The notes under the pieces: generated by a model
Told to the model about the DNA's origin: nothing
Seen by the model: only the letters and a program-made list of their open reading frames with translations
Database searches by the model: none
Program-made: the position numbers and the translations under genes
Source of the DNA: Paenibacillus sp. CF384
GTDB taxonomy: Bacteria > Bacillota > Bacilli > Paenibacillales > Paenibacillaceae
DNA length: 64,000 nt
Assembly (NCBI RefSeq): GCF_900106745.1
Contig: NZ_FNNV01000013.1
Coordinates: 62,001-126,000, forward strand
Direction: 5' to 3'
Shown here: one piece after another, positions 19,222 to 27,574 of the stretch
Layout of the letters: every line of letters begins with the position of its first letter
Position numbering within the stretch: position 1 is the stretch's first letter

Positions 19222-19252
19222 AAAAAGGAGCCCGCAAACGGCTCCTTTTTTA
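19222..19252 (+). terminator. Terminator of the CuA-like gene
   Basis: AAAAGGAGCC pairs with GGCTCCTTTT around CGCAAAC, with a T-run; it may also serve the convergent gene at 19267-19527. Confidence 0.85.
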
Positions 19253-19266
19253 TCATTATCACAACA

Positions 19267-19527
19267 TTAGTCATACGAGCGGCGACGGCCTCTGCGGCTT
19301 CTGGCAACCGCGTAATCGCAGATGAAGCCGAGCAGTGCCCAGCTCGCAATCGTCAGCACGTACATCAAGTACACATTGACCTCATGAATGTCCACGATCA
19401 TGTCTGTAATCCAAGCCGGAACACTGAACATGAAGAACACCAGATTATGTGGATCGTAGCCTGTAGAGTTATAAAGGCATAAAGCGACGCCGATAAGCGT
19501 TGCAGCAATCGTTACCGGATAGCGCAT
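19267..19527 (-). CDS. Small membrane protein of unknown function
   Basis: 86 residues with two or three hydrophobic helices and a strongly basic tail (ARSRRGRRRSYD), which suggests the C-terminus is cytoplasmic. AAAGGAG lies nine bases before the ATG, so translation is well supported. It faces the CuA-like gene tail to tail and is divergent from the Dabb-domain gene. I do not recognise a family. Confidence 0.65.
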   Translation of the reverse strand: MRYPVTIAATLIGVALCLYNSTGYDPHNLVFFMFSVPAWITDMIVDIHEVNVYLMYVLTIASWALLGFICDYAVARSRRGRRRSYD

Positions 19528-19624
19528 GCGTTGAATCTCCTTTACTGGAAGATTGACCTTGGGTTATTATGTGACAAAAGGATGTTCAGCATCCAACAAA
19601 CATTGTCGAAGGAGCGAACTTATA

Positions 19625-19912
19625 ATGATCACGCATATCGTATTGTTCAAATTGAAGGACGGCAGCCCGGAGAGCGTTGCGCGCACCGTTCAAGTGCTTA
19701 AGAATATGGAAGGCAAGATCGATGAGCTGCTGTCCATTGAAGTAGGGACTGACGTTCTGCACTCGGAACGTTCGTATGACATCGCGCTGATTACGAAATT
19801 CGAATCCATGGACACGCTGGCGGCTTATCAGGTTCATCCGATACATAAAGAAGTTATTGCGCATATAACGGAGGTTCGCGAAGCATCCGTATCTGTAGAT
19901 TTCGAGAGCTAA
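19625..19912 (+). CDS. Dabb (stress-responsive alpha/beta-barrel) family protein
   Basis: 95 residues from ATG 19625, which follows AAGGAG by 11 bases and gives the standard Dabb opening ITHIVLFKLKDG. Further family marks are the ALITKFESMDTLAAYQVHP segment with conserved Tyr/His and the HKEVIAHI helix. Dabb proteins form dimeric ferredoxin-like barrels; function in Firmicutes is mostly undefined. It is followed 26 bp later by a tiny membrane-protein gene. Confidence 0.88.
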   Translation: MITHIVLFKLKDGSPESVARTVQVLKNMEGKIDELLSIEVGTDVLHSERSYDIALITKFESMDTLAAYQVHPIHKEVIAHITEVREASVSVDFES

Positions 19913-19938
19913 GAAAAGGGCAAAGGGCGATTTAAATC

Positions 19939-20043
19939 ATGGGTGACGTATTTGAAATGATGACCTACCTGATCGTCGTGATCATCAGTGCGATTGTCAT
20001 GACGGTCTGGCTGAAACGCAAAGCACGCAAGAACAAGAGGTAA
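19939..20043 (+). CDS. Very small membrane protein (34 residues)
   Basis: ATG 19939 to TAA 20043 encodes one membrane helix (about residues 9-23) and a basic tail, KRKARKNKR. An AAAGGG-type ribosome binding site lies about a dozen bases upstream. It sits snugly between the Dabb and HepT-like genes on the same strand, which supports it being real. Its function is unknown. Confidence 0.5.
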   Translation: MGDVFEMMTYLIVVIISAIVMTVWLKRKARKNKR

Positions 20044-20067
20044 TAACGGAACAGGGGTTTTGCAGGT

Positions 20068-20493
20068 ATGTATTATGTAAACCGAGAGCAGCTCGCAGTG
20101 CGGCTGTCCGTCATCCCGGAAGTCACAATCGCGCTAGCGCAGCTTGAGAAGAATTGGGATGGCAGCTTGCTGCAAGGTCTTGCTCAGGAACGTGCCTTGC
20201 ATTTGGCGATAGAGACCGTCACGGATATCGGAAGTTATCTGATCGACGGATTTATTATGCGCGATGCAAGCAGCTATGAAGACATCGTTGCGATTATTGA
20301 AGGTGAGCGCGTGTATCCGGCCGAGCTGCAGGAGACGCTGCTGGAGCTTGTCCGGCTGCGCAAACCGCTCGTGCAAGATTATTTTGAATGGAACCGGGCG
20401 CAGCTTCATCCCTTAACGACGCAGCTGCCTGCAACGTTACTCGCATTTAAATCCGCTGTTGAAGCGTATCTCGTCCAAGAGCTGGGCAGCTAG
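20068..20493 (+). CDS. HepT-like (DUF86, YutE-like) protein
   Basis: 141 residues, all alpha-helical. The RALHLAIETVTDIGSYLID helix and the following segment match the DUF86/HepT family (B. subtilis YutE). HepT proteins are HEPN-fold RNases normally paired with an MntA nucleotidyltransferase antitoxin. No MntA-like gene is adjacent here, and the YutE branch in Firmicutes is usually chromosomal and solitary, so a toxin role should not be assumed. Confidence 0.8.
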   Translation: MYYVNREQLAVRLSVIPEVTIALAQLEKNWDGSLLQGLAQERALHLAIETVTDIGSYLIDGFIMRDASSYEDIVAIIEGERVYPAELQETLLELVRLRKPLVQDYFEWNRAQLHPLTTQLPATLLAFKSAVEAYLVQELGS

Positions 20494-20513
20494 CTGCCGG
20501 AGGCTGTTGTCGA

Positions 20514-20542
20514 TTTACGAATCAGCGAAAATGCGTTACAAT
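20514..20542 (+). promoter_or_regulatory. Candidate sigma-A promoter for the SufR-like regulator
   Basis: TTTACG (20514-20519), a 17-base spacer and TACAAT (20537-20542), 43 bp ahead of the start codon. Confidence 0.4.
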
Positions 20543-20584
20543 AACGACATTAGAACGCGCTGTAGTGCCGAAGGTGGTGAGGGA

Positions 20585-21253
20585 ATGGAACAGGATGGAA
20601 CTCCGACGAATATGCAGAAGGAGCCGCTATTCAGGCTGGAAGGTTCGACAAGGCAGACCGTGCTCACGCTGCTCAAGACAAATGGACAGATGAATGCCGG
20701 TGAGCTCGCGAAACATCTGCAAATTACGGAAATGGCTGTGCGCCGCCATCTCGGCACGCTTGAGCGGGACGGTCTTATTGCGCCGACCATCGTGCGTCAG
20801 GCAATGGGTCGACCTACCCATATGTTCCGACTAACGGAGCAAGCGGAGCTGTTATTCCCGAAGAACTACCATGTTCTCGCACTGGACTTTCTGGAAGAGC
20901 TGGAGGATGATCCGGAGACGGCCATTATCGTTGACCGGTTGTTTGAAGGCCGTAAACGCAAGCTGATCGAACGCTATGCTTATCGCATGGATGGGAAGTC
21001 GCTGGAGGAGAAAGTAACCGAGCTGGCTTCGATCCAGAACGAGGGCGGTTACATGGTATCGCTCGAGAACGACGAGAACGGACTTGTGATGCACGAATAC
21101 AATTGTCCCATTGCACAGGTCGCCAATCGCTATCAGCAGGCCTGCCAATGCGAGCTGTCGTTATTTCAGCAGCTGCTTGGAACGGACGTGGAACGAACGG
21201 AATGTTTGGCTAAAGGCGGCGGCAAGTGCAGCTACCGAATCGCAGGTTTATAA
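20585..21253 (+). CDS. SufR-like/ArsR-type HTH regulator with cysteine-rich C-terminus
   Basis: 222 residues from ATG 20585, preceded by AAGGTGGTGAGGG; a longer frame to 20459 overlaps the HepT-like gene. Residues about 15-85 form a winged helix-turn-helix (LQITEMAVRRHLGTLERDGLI). The C-terminal domain carries five cysteines at about 174, 187, 189, 207 and 215. The C-x12-C start matches SufR-type iron-sulfur sensing repressors, but the later spacings differ, so an Fe-S or metal ligand role is an inference. A terminator follows directly. Confidence 0.78.
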   Translation: MEQDGTPTNMQKEPLFRLEGSTRQTVLTLLKTNGQMNAGELAKHLQITEMAVRRHLGTLERDGLIAPTIVRQAMGRPTHMFRLTEQAELLFPKNYHVLALDFLEELEDDPETAIIVDRLFEGRKRKLIERYAYRMDGKSLEEKVTELASIQNEGGYMVSLENDENGLVMHEYNCPIAQVANRYQQACQCELSLFQQLLGTDVERTECLAKGGGKCSYRIAGL

Positions 21254-21257
21254 GCAT

Positions 21258-21299
21258 AAAGAGGTATTAGGAGATGGTCCTAATGCCTCTTTTTTTTGC
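21258..21299 (+). terminator. Terminator of the SufR-like gene
   Basis: AGAGG.ATTAGGA pairs with TCCTAAT.CCTCT around GATGG, then TTTTTTTT. Confidence 0.85.
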
Positions 21300-21392
21300 G
21301 AGTATTGTGTCAAAACAAGCCCATGGTGGGTATTATGTCAGTAAGTAAATGGGCAATAGCCCGCAAGGCAGTACGTTAGGAGGTGTCCGCTC

Positions 21393-21878
21393 ATGGATCG
21401 AATATGGCTTGAGGGAGCAGCGGTTGCTGCTTTCATCGCATTGGTAATTGGGATTTTGCTCTGGCTCCGATCAGCGGATCGCAAGCTGGGGAAGTTGATT
21501 CAAACAGCCGAAGCGATGGAGCAGTATACGCAGCATGCGGCAGCTCAGGTAACTGCGCTGATGGATCCGGTGACCGAAACTGTCAGAACCGTGCAGAAGC
21601 AGCTGGACGGCATGTCCAAAGTGGCAGAAGCCACGAAACGAATTGGCGATGCAGCGAATCGATTGTCTTTTACCGTGAACCGGGTTTCCACAGACCTGAA
21701 CGAAACGGTTGAACGACATGCTGCAAGGTCAGGCGAGAAAGTGAAGCACGGCATCACAGAAGCGCTTGACTGGGCTGAGGTCAGTTATGCGGTATGGCAG
21801 TTTTGGCAGAACAAACGGAAAGATAGCCGCGCCTCTGCATGCTCGAGCTATAACCAAGGGCAGGATACTACTAACTAA
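21393..21878 (+). CDS. DUF948 domain-containing protein
   Basis: 161 residues. An N-terminal membrane helix (about 8-25) is followed by a long coiled-coil-like region, with repeated Thr/Val spacing in QTAEAMEQYTQHAAAQVTAL and TVQKQLDGMSKV. This matches the general-stress DUF948 family of Firmicutes. It is directly upstream of a YtxH gene, the usual partner, in what looks like a two-gene stress-envelope operon. Biochemical role unknown. Confidence 0.82.
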   Translation: MDRIWLEGAAVAAFIALVIGILLWLRSADRKLGKLIQTAEAMEQYTQHAAAQVTALMDPVTETVRTVQKQLDGMSKVAEATKRIGDAANRLSFTVNRVSTDLNETVERHAARSGEKVKHGITEALDWAEVSYAVWQFWQNKRKDSRASACSSYNQGQDTTN

Positions 21879-21948
21879 TTATACAGTCGCTACGCTGCTG
21901 CGATTACCTAAGCAGAGCAAGCCGCTGTACCAAAGGAGTGTATTGAAG

Positions 21949-22368
21949 ATGGCAAAAGTCAGTGGAAAGAAAAGTTTCTTAGTTGGTGCGATTGCAGGTG
22001 GCGTAATCGGTTCCGTGACAGCTCTGTTGCTTGCACCTAAATCAGGTCGTGAGCTTCGTAAAGATATCGCAGACGGAACACAGGTTGTTTCCGAGCATAC
22101 CGTTCGCATTGCCGGCCAAGTAGGCGAATCGTCAACCCGTATCGCCAAACAAGTGGGCAGCGGCGTAACAGTTGCAGCAACCAAAGCGAAAGAAACAGCA
22201 AGCACGGTCATGGACAATGTTCGCAGCTGGCGCCAAGCCGGCAAAGAAGAAGTAGAAGAAGTGCTGGATGACGCCGGCGAGCTCGTGCAAGAAGCGGGAG
22301 AAGCGGTTCAAGATAAAGTGGAAGAACTGACTCACGAGAGCAAAGAAGAGCTTCAAACGATCAGTTAA
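21949..22368 (+). CDS. YtxH domain-containing protein
   Basis: 139 residues from ATG 21949, 11 bases after AAAGGAG. The N-terminal SFLVGAIAGGVIGSVTALLL membrane helix followed by APKSGRELRKDI is the YtxH signature. The remainder is a long amphipathic helix rich in Ala, Lys and Glu. In Bacillus the homologues are general stress proteins. It follows the DUF948 gene by 70 bp and ends at a strong bidirectional terminator. Confidence 0.88.
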   Translation: MAKVSGKKSFLVGAIAGGVIGSVTALLLAPKSGRELRKDIADGTQVVSEHTVRIAGQVGESSTRIAKQVGSGVTVAATKAKETASTVMDNVRSWRQAGKEEVEEVLDDAGELVQEAGEAVQDKVEELTHESKEELQTIS

Positions 22369-22394
22369 TGAATCGCATTACATGGTGAATGAAC

Positions 22395-22436
22395 AAAAAG
22401 GCTTCGCTGCATGAGTTATGCGGCGAAGCCTTTTTG
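22395..22436. terminator. Bidirectional terminator between ytxH-like and AraC genes
   Basis: AAAAAGGCTTCGC pairs with GCGAAGCCTTTTT around a loop of about 15 bases; A and T tracts on both sides fit convergent genes. Confidence 0.88.
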
Positions 22437-22447
22437 TTGCCTGCATC

Positions 22448-23353
22448 CTATTTGAAATTTCGAGCATGCAGCCGGTACTCCGACGGCGAGTAACCGAATG
22501 TTTTACGGAACTGCTTGGAGAAATAGAGGGCATCCGTGTAGCCGACAGAAGACGCGACGTGGTCGATTGACAGGTGATACTGGCCATTGAGCAGCTCCTT
22601 CGCTCGTTCCATCCGTACCTTGAGCAGAAATTGCATCGGCGACACGCCTGTCACTTGCTTGAACATCTTGGATAAATGCGTGCGATGGTAGCCTAAGCTT
22701 CTGGACAAGTCCTCGATTGAAATTTGCTGCGCATATTGGTAAGACAGCCAGCGAACCGCTTGTTTTATCTGCCTGTCAATGTCCGAAACGATAGCAATGG
22801 AATTAAAGGCCAGATTGCCTGCATTCAATAGCCCAAGCTCCTTCAGGAAGATACGAAGCAGCCCGTTTGCTTCCAAATCAGCAAGCTCCGGGAACGGATT
22901 GGACTCCAGTGCACCTCGAATTTTGCGATATAGCGCTGCAAGCTGTCGAACATCGTCCGTATGAACGATGGGACGAGACGGGGAGAAACCAAGCGTCAGC
23001 AGCAGATGCTCAGAGATATGTCCTTTGAAGGCAACCCACATATAATGCCAGGGCTCCTTCTCATCGGCTCTATAGGTAAACAGTTCATCCGGAAAAATAA
23101 TAAAGGTATCGCCTTTCGCGCATGAATAGCGAATCCCGTTGATTTCGAAGGTTCCGCGGCCCGATAGCACGGTGTGCACGAGGTAATAGTTATGAACGGC
23201 AGGTCCGATGAAATGACCGGCGACCGGCTTGCCTTCCCCGCTGAAGAGCAGCGACAATTCACCTTGAGCCGGCTGCGAATTATTGTAGTCAGTAAATTTA
23301 TAATGATCGGAGGTGCGGTGCAGACTATCGTTCTTGCTGCTTCTATTCGGCAT
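22448..23353 (-). CDS. AraC family regulator, probably of melA
   Basis: 301 residues from ATG 23353 (23356 is equally possible); GGAG lies 5-8 bases upstream, while longer in-frame starts have none. The cupin-like sensing domain (about 35-150) includes HNYYLVHTVLSGRGTFEI. The C-terminal double helix-turn-helix includes YHRTHLSKMFKQVTGVSPMQFL and the YTDALYFSKQFRKTFGYSPSEYR end, classic for MsmR/RafR-type sugar regulators. It is divergent from melA, so activation of alpha-galactoside use is the likely role. Confidence 0.88.
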   Translation of the reverse strand: MPNRSSKNDSLHRTSDHYKFTDYNNSQPAQGELSLLFSGEGKPVAGHFIGPAVHNYYLVHTVLSGRGTFEINGIRYSCAKGDTFIIFPDELFTYRADEKEPWHYMWVAFKGHISEHLLLTLGFSPSRPIVHTDDVRQLAALYRKIRGALESNPFPELADLEANGLLRIFLKELGLLNAGNLAFNSIAIVSDIDRQIKQAVRWLSYQYAQQISIEDLSRSLGYHRTHLSKMFKQVTGVSPMQFLLKVRMERAKELLNGQYHLSIDHVASSVGYTDALYFSKQFRKTFGYSPSEYRLHARNFK

Positions 23354-23528
23354 CATTAAGGCTCCAATCCTCATCATTTCAGTAGGATCATTGTAGATCA
23401 AAAAACTACAAATGTACATATAAAACATGCTTTATTTCCTACTCAACCCGCTATTCCGTGCACTATAGTAGAGAATAGAAGAAGACATTAATCCGCTTAC
23501 ATGGCGGACCATTTTCAAGGAGGATATC

Positions 23529-24827
23529 ATGCCGAAAATTACTTTTATTGGTGCAGGAAGCACTGTGTTTGCAAAGAACGTACTAGGTGATGTATTGCAC
23601 ACACCGGCGCTCCAAGGATTCGAAATCGCTTTGTTTGACATTAACCAAGAACGCCTGTCCGACTCCGAAACGATGCTGAACCATATCAAGAATACGTGCG
23701 GAAGCACTTCCACTATTAAAGCGTACACGGATCGCAAGGAAGCGCTGCGCGGTGCCAAATATGTCGTAAATGCCATTCAAGTCGGCGGATACGATCCTTG
23801 TACGATTACAGACTTCGAAATTCCGAAGAAATACGGCTTGCGTCAAACGATCGCGGACACTGTAGGCATCGGCGGTATTTTCCGTAACCTGCGTACGATT
23901 CCGGTCATGCTGGATTTCGCTAAGGATATGCAAGAAGTATGTCCGGACGCGTTGTTCCTGAACTACACGAATCCGATGGCGGTACTGACCAACGTGATGA
24001 ACACGTACGGCGGCATCAACACGGTAGGTCTTTGCCATAGCGTTCAGGTATGCGTAGACCACCTCTTCGGTAACCTCGGCATGGATATGACGGGAGTAAA
24101 GTCCAAAATCGCCGGTATCAACCATATGGCTTGGCTGCTTGAAGTATCCAAGGACGGCGTAGACCTGTATCCGGAAATCAAGCGCCGCGCTCGTGAGAAA
24201 CAGAACGAGAAGCACTGGGATATGGTGCGTTACGAAATGATGCTCAACTTCGGTTACTACATTACCGAATCGTCCGAGCACAACGCCGAGTACCACCCGT
24301 ACTTCATCAAGCGCAATTATCCGGAGTTGATCGAGCGCTTCAACATTCCGCTGGATGAGTATCCGCGCCGCTGCATCGAGCAGATCGGCAACTGGAAGAA
24401 GCTGAAGGAAGAGCTTGTAAGCAATCCTGAGCTGCAGCATAAACGTACGCATGAGTATGCGTCGTACATCTTCGAAGCGATCGAAACGAACGTTCCGTTC
24501 AAAATCGGCGGCAACGTCATGAATACAGGCCTGATCACCAACCTGCCGAAAGAAGCTTGCGTAGAGGTTTCCTGCCTCGTTGACCGCAATGGCGTAACGC
24601 CGACATTCGTTGGCGATCTGCCTCCGCAATGCGCTGCGCTTAACCGCACGAACATCAATACGCAGCTGCTTACGATCGAAGCTGCGATGACAGGCAAACG
24701 CGAGCACATTTACCATGCTGCGATGCTTGATCCGCACACAAGTGCAGAGCTGTCGATGGATGATATCAAAGCAATGTGCGATGACTTGATCGTTGCCCAT
24801 GGCGACTGGCTTCCAGCTTACAAATAA
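23529..24827 (+). CDS. melA: Alpha-galactosidase, glycoside hydrolase family 4 (MelA type)
   Basis: 432 residues. The NAD-binding GAGS motif is at residues 9-12, NYTNPM in the middle, and the Mn2+ ligands are C169 in CHSVQ and H199 in GINHM. GH4 enzymes cleave by an NAD-dependent oxidation/elimination/reduction route, unlike ordinary hydrolases. The CHSV form is the one seen in alpha-galactosidases. AGGAGG precedes the ATG. The divergent AraC gene is the likely activator; no transporter genes are adjacent. Confidence 0.92.
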   Translation: MPKITFIGAGSTVFAKNVLGDVLHTPALQGFEIALFDINQERLSDSETMLNHIKNTCGSTSTIKAYTDRKEALRGAKYVVNAIQVGGYDPCTITDFEIPKKYGLRQTIADTVGIGGIFRNLRTIPVMLDFAKDMQEVCPDALFLNYTNPMAVLTNVMNTYGGINTVGLCHSVQVCVDHLFGNLGMDMTGVKSKIAGINHMAWLLEVSKDGVDLYPEIKRRAREKQNEKHWDMVRYEMMLNFGYYITESSEHNAEYHPYFIKRNYPELIERFNIPLDEYPRRCIEQIGNWKKLKEELVSNPELQHKRTHEYASYIFEAIETNVPFKIGGNVMNTGLITNLPKEACVEVSCLVDRNGVTPTFVGDLPPQCAALNRTNINTQLLTIEAAMTGKREHIYHAAMLDPHTSAELSMDDIKAMCDDLIVAHGDWLPAYK

Positions 24828-24844
24828 GTCGAAACAACGTTAAA

Positions 24845-24905
24845 TAAAGCCTCTCCGGCTGCTTGAGCAGATTTAGATGCTCTGGCAGTTGGGGCGGCTT
24901 TTTGT
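24845..24905 (+). terminator. Terminator of melA
   Basis: AAAGCC.CTCC..CTGC pairs with GCAG..GGGG.GGCTTT in a branched hairpin, ending in TTTTTG. Confidence 0.7.
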
Positions 24906-24941
24906 TCATTGTTCGGGATCGTGCCGGCATGTTGACGTTTG

Positions 24942-24970
24942 TTGAACCTTGTCTGGAATTGCGCTAAGAT
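24942..24970 (+). promoter_or_regulatory. murI promoter (sigma-A type)
   Basis: TTGAAC (24942-24947), a 17-base spacer and TAAGAT (24965-24970), about 70 bp ahead of murI. Confidence 0.6.
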
Positions 24971-25043
24971 GTAGGTACCTTTTCTTCATCGTATTCATAT
25001 TCTATTGAAGTCCAGCCAAAACGTTCAAGAAAGCGGTGTGTCT

Positions 25044-25853
25044 GTGCAACAACCGATCGCAATATTGGATTCTGGTGTAGGCGGTTTGACAGTCGTCAAA
25101 GAAGTCATGCGCCAGCTTCCCCGGGAAAAAATCATGTATTTCGGCGATACCGCTCGTACCCCGTACGGCCCGCGGCCCGCTGAAGAGGTGACTCGGTTTA
25201 CTAGGCAAATCGTTGATTATTTAATTCAATACCGCCCTAAAATGATTGTTATCGCCTGCAATACGGCAACGGCAGTAGCGCTTGAGGATATCCGCTCCCG
25301 TGTCGCGATTCCGGTAGTCGGCGTGATTTATCCCGGCGCTCGCGCGGCGAACGGTCGCACGCAAACAGGGATTGTCGGCGTCATCGGTACGGAAGGGACG
25401 ATTCGCAGCAGCGCCTACGAAATTGCGCTGAAGCAGCTATCTCCGAACATTGAAGTCATCAGCCTCGCTTGTCCGCGTTTTGTTCCGCTTGTCGAACAGG
25501 GGAATTTTCGCTCGAAGGAAACACAAGAAGCGGTGGAATCGTCACTGGCTCCACTGAAGAAACGCGATATCGATACGTTAATCTTGGGGTGCACCCACTA
25601 CCCATATTTATCCGATACGATCGCTTCCGTAATGGGCAGTGATGTGACACTAATCAACTCGGCAGATGAAACCGCTCGCGAGATCAGCACGATTCTGCAT
25701 GACCGCAATCGTTTGACGCGTGATGGGGGTATTCCCGTGCATCAATTCTTCTGCAGCGGAGATCCGCGCATGTTTCGGAAGATTGCCCAACAATGGTTAG
25801 GTGAGCAAATCGAGCTAACGCCTGTCGTATGGCAGGTGCCTAATATCGTATAG
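25044..25853 (+). CDS. murI: Glutamate racemase
   Basis: 269 residues from GTG 25044, chosen because it gives the same N-terminus as B. subtilis RacE (QQPIAILDSGVGGLTV) with a weak AAGAAAGCGG ribosome binding site; GTG 25038 or TTG 25005 remain possible. The two catalytic cysteines are C72 in ACNTATA and C183 in GCTHYPYL; the DSGVGG motif opens the fold. It makes D-glutamate for peptidoglycan. It has its own promoter and a terminator. Confidence 0.93.
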   Translation: MQQPIAILDSGVGGLTVVKEVMRQLPREKIMYFGDTARTPYGPRPAEEVTRFTRQIVDYLIQYRPKMIVIACNTATAVALEDIRSRVAIPVVGVIYPGARAANGRTQTGIVGVIGTEGTIRSSAYEIALKQLSPNIEVISLACPRFVPLVEQGNFRSKETQEAVESSLAPLKKRDIDTLILGCTHYPYLSDTIASVMGSDVTLINSADETAREISTILHDRNRLTRDGGIPVHQFFCSGDPRMFRKIAQQWLGEQIELTPVVWQVPNIV

Positions 25854-25871
25854 ATGTTCCGTGAGCAAGCC

Positions 25872-25914
25872 GGAGCCGCCTCCTTCAGTCGTATATGACA
25901 GGGGCGGCTCTTTG
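25872..25914 (+). terminator. Terminator of murI
   Basis: GAGCCGCCTCC pairs with GGGGCGGCTC around a loop of about 17 bases, then TTTG. Confidence 0.7.
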
Positions 25915-25981
25915 CTATGAATTGGCATGCCGGGCAGAGAAGCGGCATAGCATGTGACTAGACCTATTCAGAGGTGATCAT

Positions 25982-27202
25982 ATGCTGCATCCTTATGTTG
26001 TTCAGACCGGTGATACGCTGCTGCGGATAGCCCGCAGCTTCAGCATTAATTCCGAAGCTCTGTTAGCCGCCAATCCCCGGCTTCTTGCCGGCGAACGATT
26101 GAAGCCGGGGCTGCTGCTTGCAGTACCCGCTCAGCCAACCTTTACTTATCGGGTAAACGCTGGCGATACGCTGCTGCGTATTGCAGCTCTTTTTGCTGTT
26201 TCCACCCATGCACTGATTGCGGTGAACAGTCATATCGATCTCACCCAGTTACAGCTGGGCCAGCTCATTTGCATTCCGGTCGGGAGTTCCGGTCGTATCG
26301 TAAATGGAAGTGCTGAGTATGGCGCGCGAGAGCTGATGACGGATATCGAACAGCTTCAGAACAGCTATCCGTTTCTGCTGTGCAGACGAATCGGGCAAAG
26401 CGTTATGGGCAAGCCGATTAGCGCGCTCAGTCTCGGGGAAGGACCGTCCAAAGTGCATATCAATGCAGGCATGCATGCTAACGAATGGATTACAACGCCG
26501 CTGTTAATGACATTCGCGGAGGACTTGGCACAGGCAGCGGCGACGGGGACTCGGATTTGCGGCACGGATATTCGATCGTTATTGCGTAAGGTGACGCTAT
26601 GGCTAGTGCCGCTGGTTAATCCCGATGGCGCAGAGCTCGTCCAAGAAGGCATGGGTGAGGATCATCCGTTTTATCATGAGCTGCTGGACTGGAACAACGG
26701 TTCAACAAGGTTCTCTAAGTGGAAGGCGAACATCCGCGGCGTAGATTTGAATGATCAATTCCCGGCCTTCTGGGAAGTAGAAGCAGAGCGGCGCGACGTT
26801 GCAGGTCCCGGTCCGCGGGATTATCCGGGGCCGAGGCCGTTATCGGAGCCGGAGGCACAGGCGCTTGCTTCTTTTACCGAGGAGGAGCAATTTGACCTTG
26901 TCGTTGCGCTGCATACGCAGGGACAGGAGATTTATTGGAACTACCGCGGCTACGAACCGCCGGAAGCGGAGCGGATAGCCGCGAAGCTAGCCAAAGCCAG
27001 CGGCTATAAATCGGTGAAGCTGTCAGGAAGCGATGCCGGGTATAAGGATTGGTTCATCCAGGACTACCGGAAGCCGGGTTATACCGTGGAGGTCGGATAT
27101 GGAGTTAATCCTTTGCCGATGTCATCGTTTCATGACCTGTACGACGAAATTAAACCGCTACTCCTGACTGCTTTGGAGGCAGCCATTCCGGATATGCTAT
27201 AA
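25982..27202 (+). CDS. LysM-M14 gamma-D-glutamyl-diamino acid endopeptidase (YqgT-like)
   Basis: 406 residues with two N-terminal LysM peptidoglycan-binding modules (about 4-48 and 54-98, each with a GDTLLRIA start) and an M14 zinc carboxypeptidase domain (about 115-400). The zinc ligands are H165 and E168 in MHANEW and H311 in ALHTQG; the catalytic Glu is E370 in YTVEVGYG. Homologues such as endopeptidase I of Lysinibacillus sphaericus and YqgT cut gamma-D-Glu-meso-diaminopimelate bonds in cortex or wall peptides. No signal peptide is visible, which fits action inside the mother cell or on spores. Confidence 0.92.
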   Translation: MLHPYVVQTGDTLLRIARSFSINSEALLAANPRLLAGERLKPGLLLAVPAQPTFTYRVNAGDTLLRIAALFAVSTHALIAVNSHIDLTQLQLGQLICIPVGSSGRIVNGSAEYGARELMTDIEQLQNSYPFLLCRRIGQSVMGKPISALSLGEGPSKVHINAGMHANEWITTPLLMTFAEDLAQAAATGTRICGTDIRSLLRKVTLWLVPLVNPDGAELVQEGMGEDHPFYHELLDWNNGSTRFSKWKANIRGVDLNDQFPAFWEVEAERRDVAGPGPRDYPGPRPLSEPEAQALASFTEEEQFDLVVALHTQGQEIYWNYRGYEPPEAERIAAKLAKASGYKSVKLSGSDAGYKDWFIQDYRKPGYTVEVGYGVNPLPMSSFHDLYDEIKPLLLTALEAAIPDML

Positions 27203-27227
27203 TAGACGGAAGAAGGGGGCGGTTCCC

Positions 27228-27467
27228 ATGAGGAAATTGCTTTCGCTCCGCCACTGGCGGACGGTGTTTGTCCGAATCTACCGCTTGCTGATCGCAAGGG
27301 AAGTTCGGCTGATGGACAAGCTGCTCTATGTTATTCCAGTGCTGCTGTACTGGGTAATGCCTGATGTGCTGCCTTTTCTGCCTATCGATGATATCGCGGT
27401 AACCATGATTGCCGCTGAATGGTACACGCGCTATATGGAACGCAAATACAGCAATCGATTGAGATAG
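27228..27467 (+). CDS. Small DUF1232/YkvA-like membrane protein
   Basis: 79 residues. The central segment YVIPVLLYWVMPDVLPFLPIDDIAV resembles the DUF1232 (YkvA-like) membrane hairpin with its conserved P-D/L-P-I-D pattern. Basic residues flank it on both sides. It starts 26 bp after the LysM peptidase gene with AAGGGGG ahead of the ATG, so co-transcription is likely. Function unknown; family call is tentative. Confidence 0.6.
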   Translation: MRKLLSLRHWRTVFVRIYRLLIAREVRLMDKLLYVIPVLLYWVMPDVLPFLPIDDIAVTMIAAEWYTRYMERKYSNRLR

Positions 27468-27574
27468 CGGTTGAACAATGCTCCTCGTTTATTTACAATA
27501 GGAGAGATGATGAAAGAAGGAACGCCGGACATCCATGGTACGGCTGCATCCATAAATAAGGAGATGAATCGACG

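Noticed and set aside
23583-24800. 405-residue minus-strand ORF
   Set aside because: Shadow of melA, whose motifs and ribosome binding site are clear; the antisense protein has no recognisable features.
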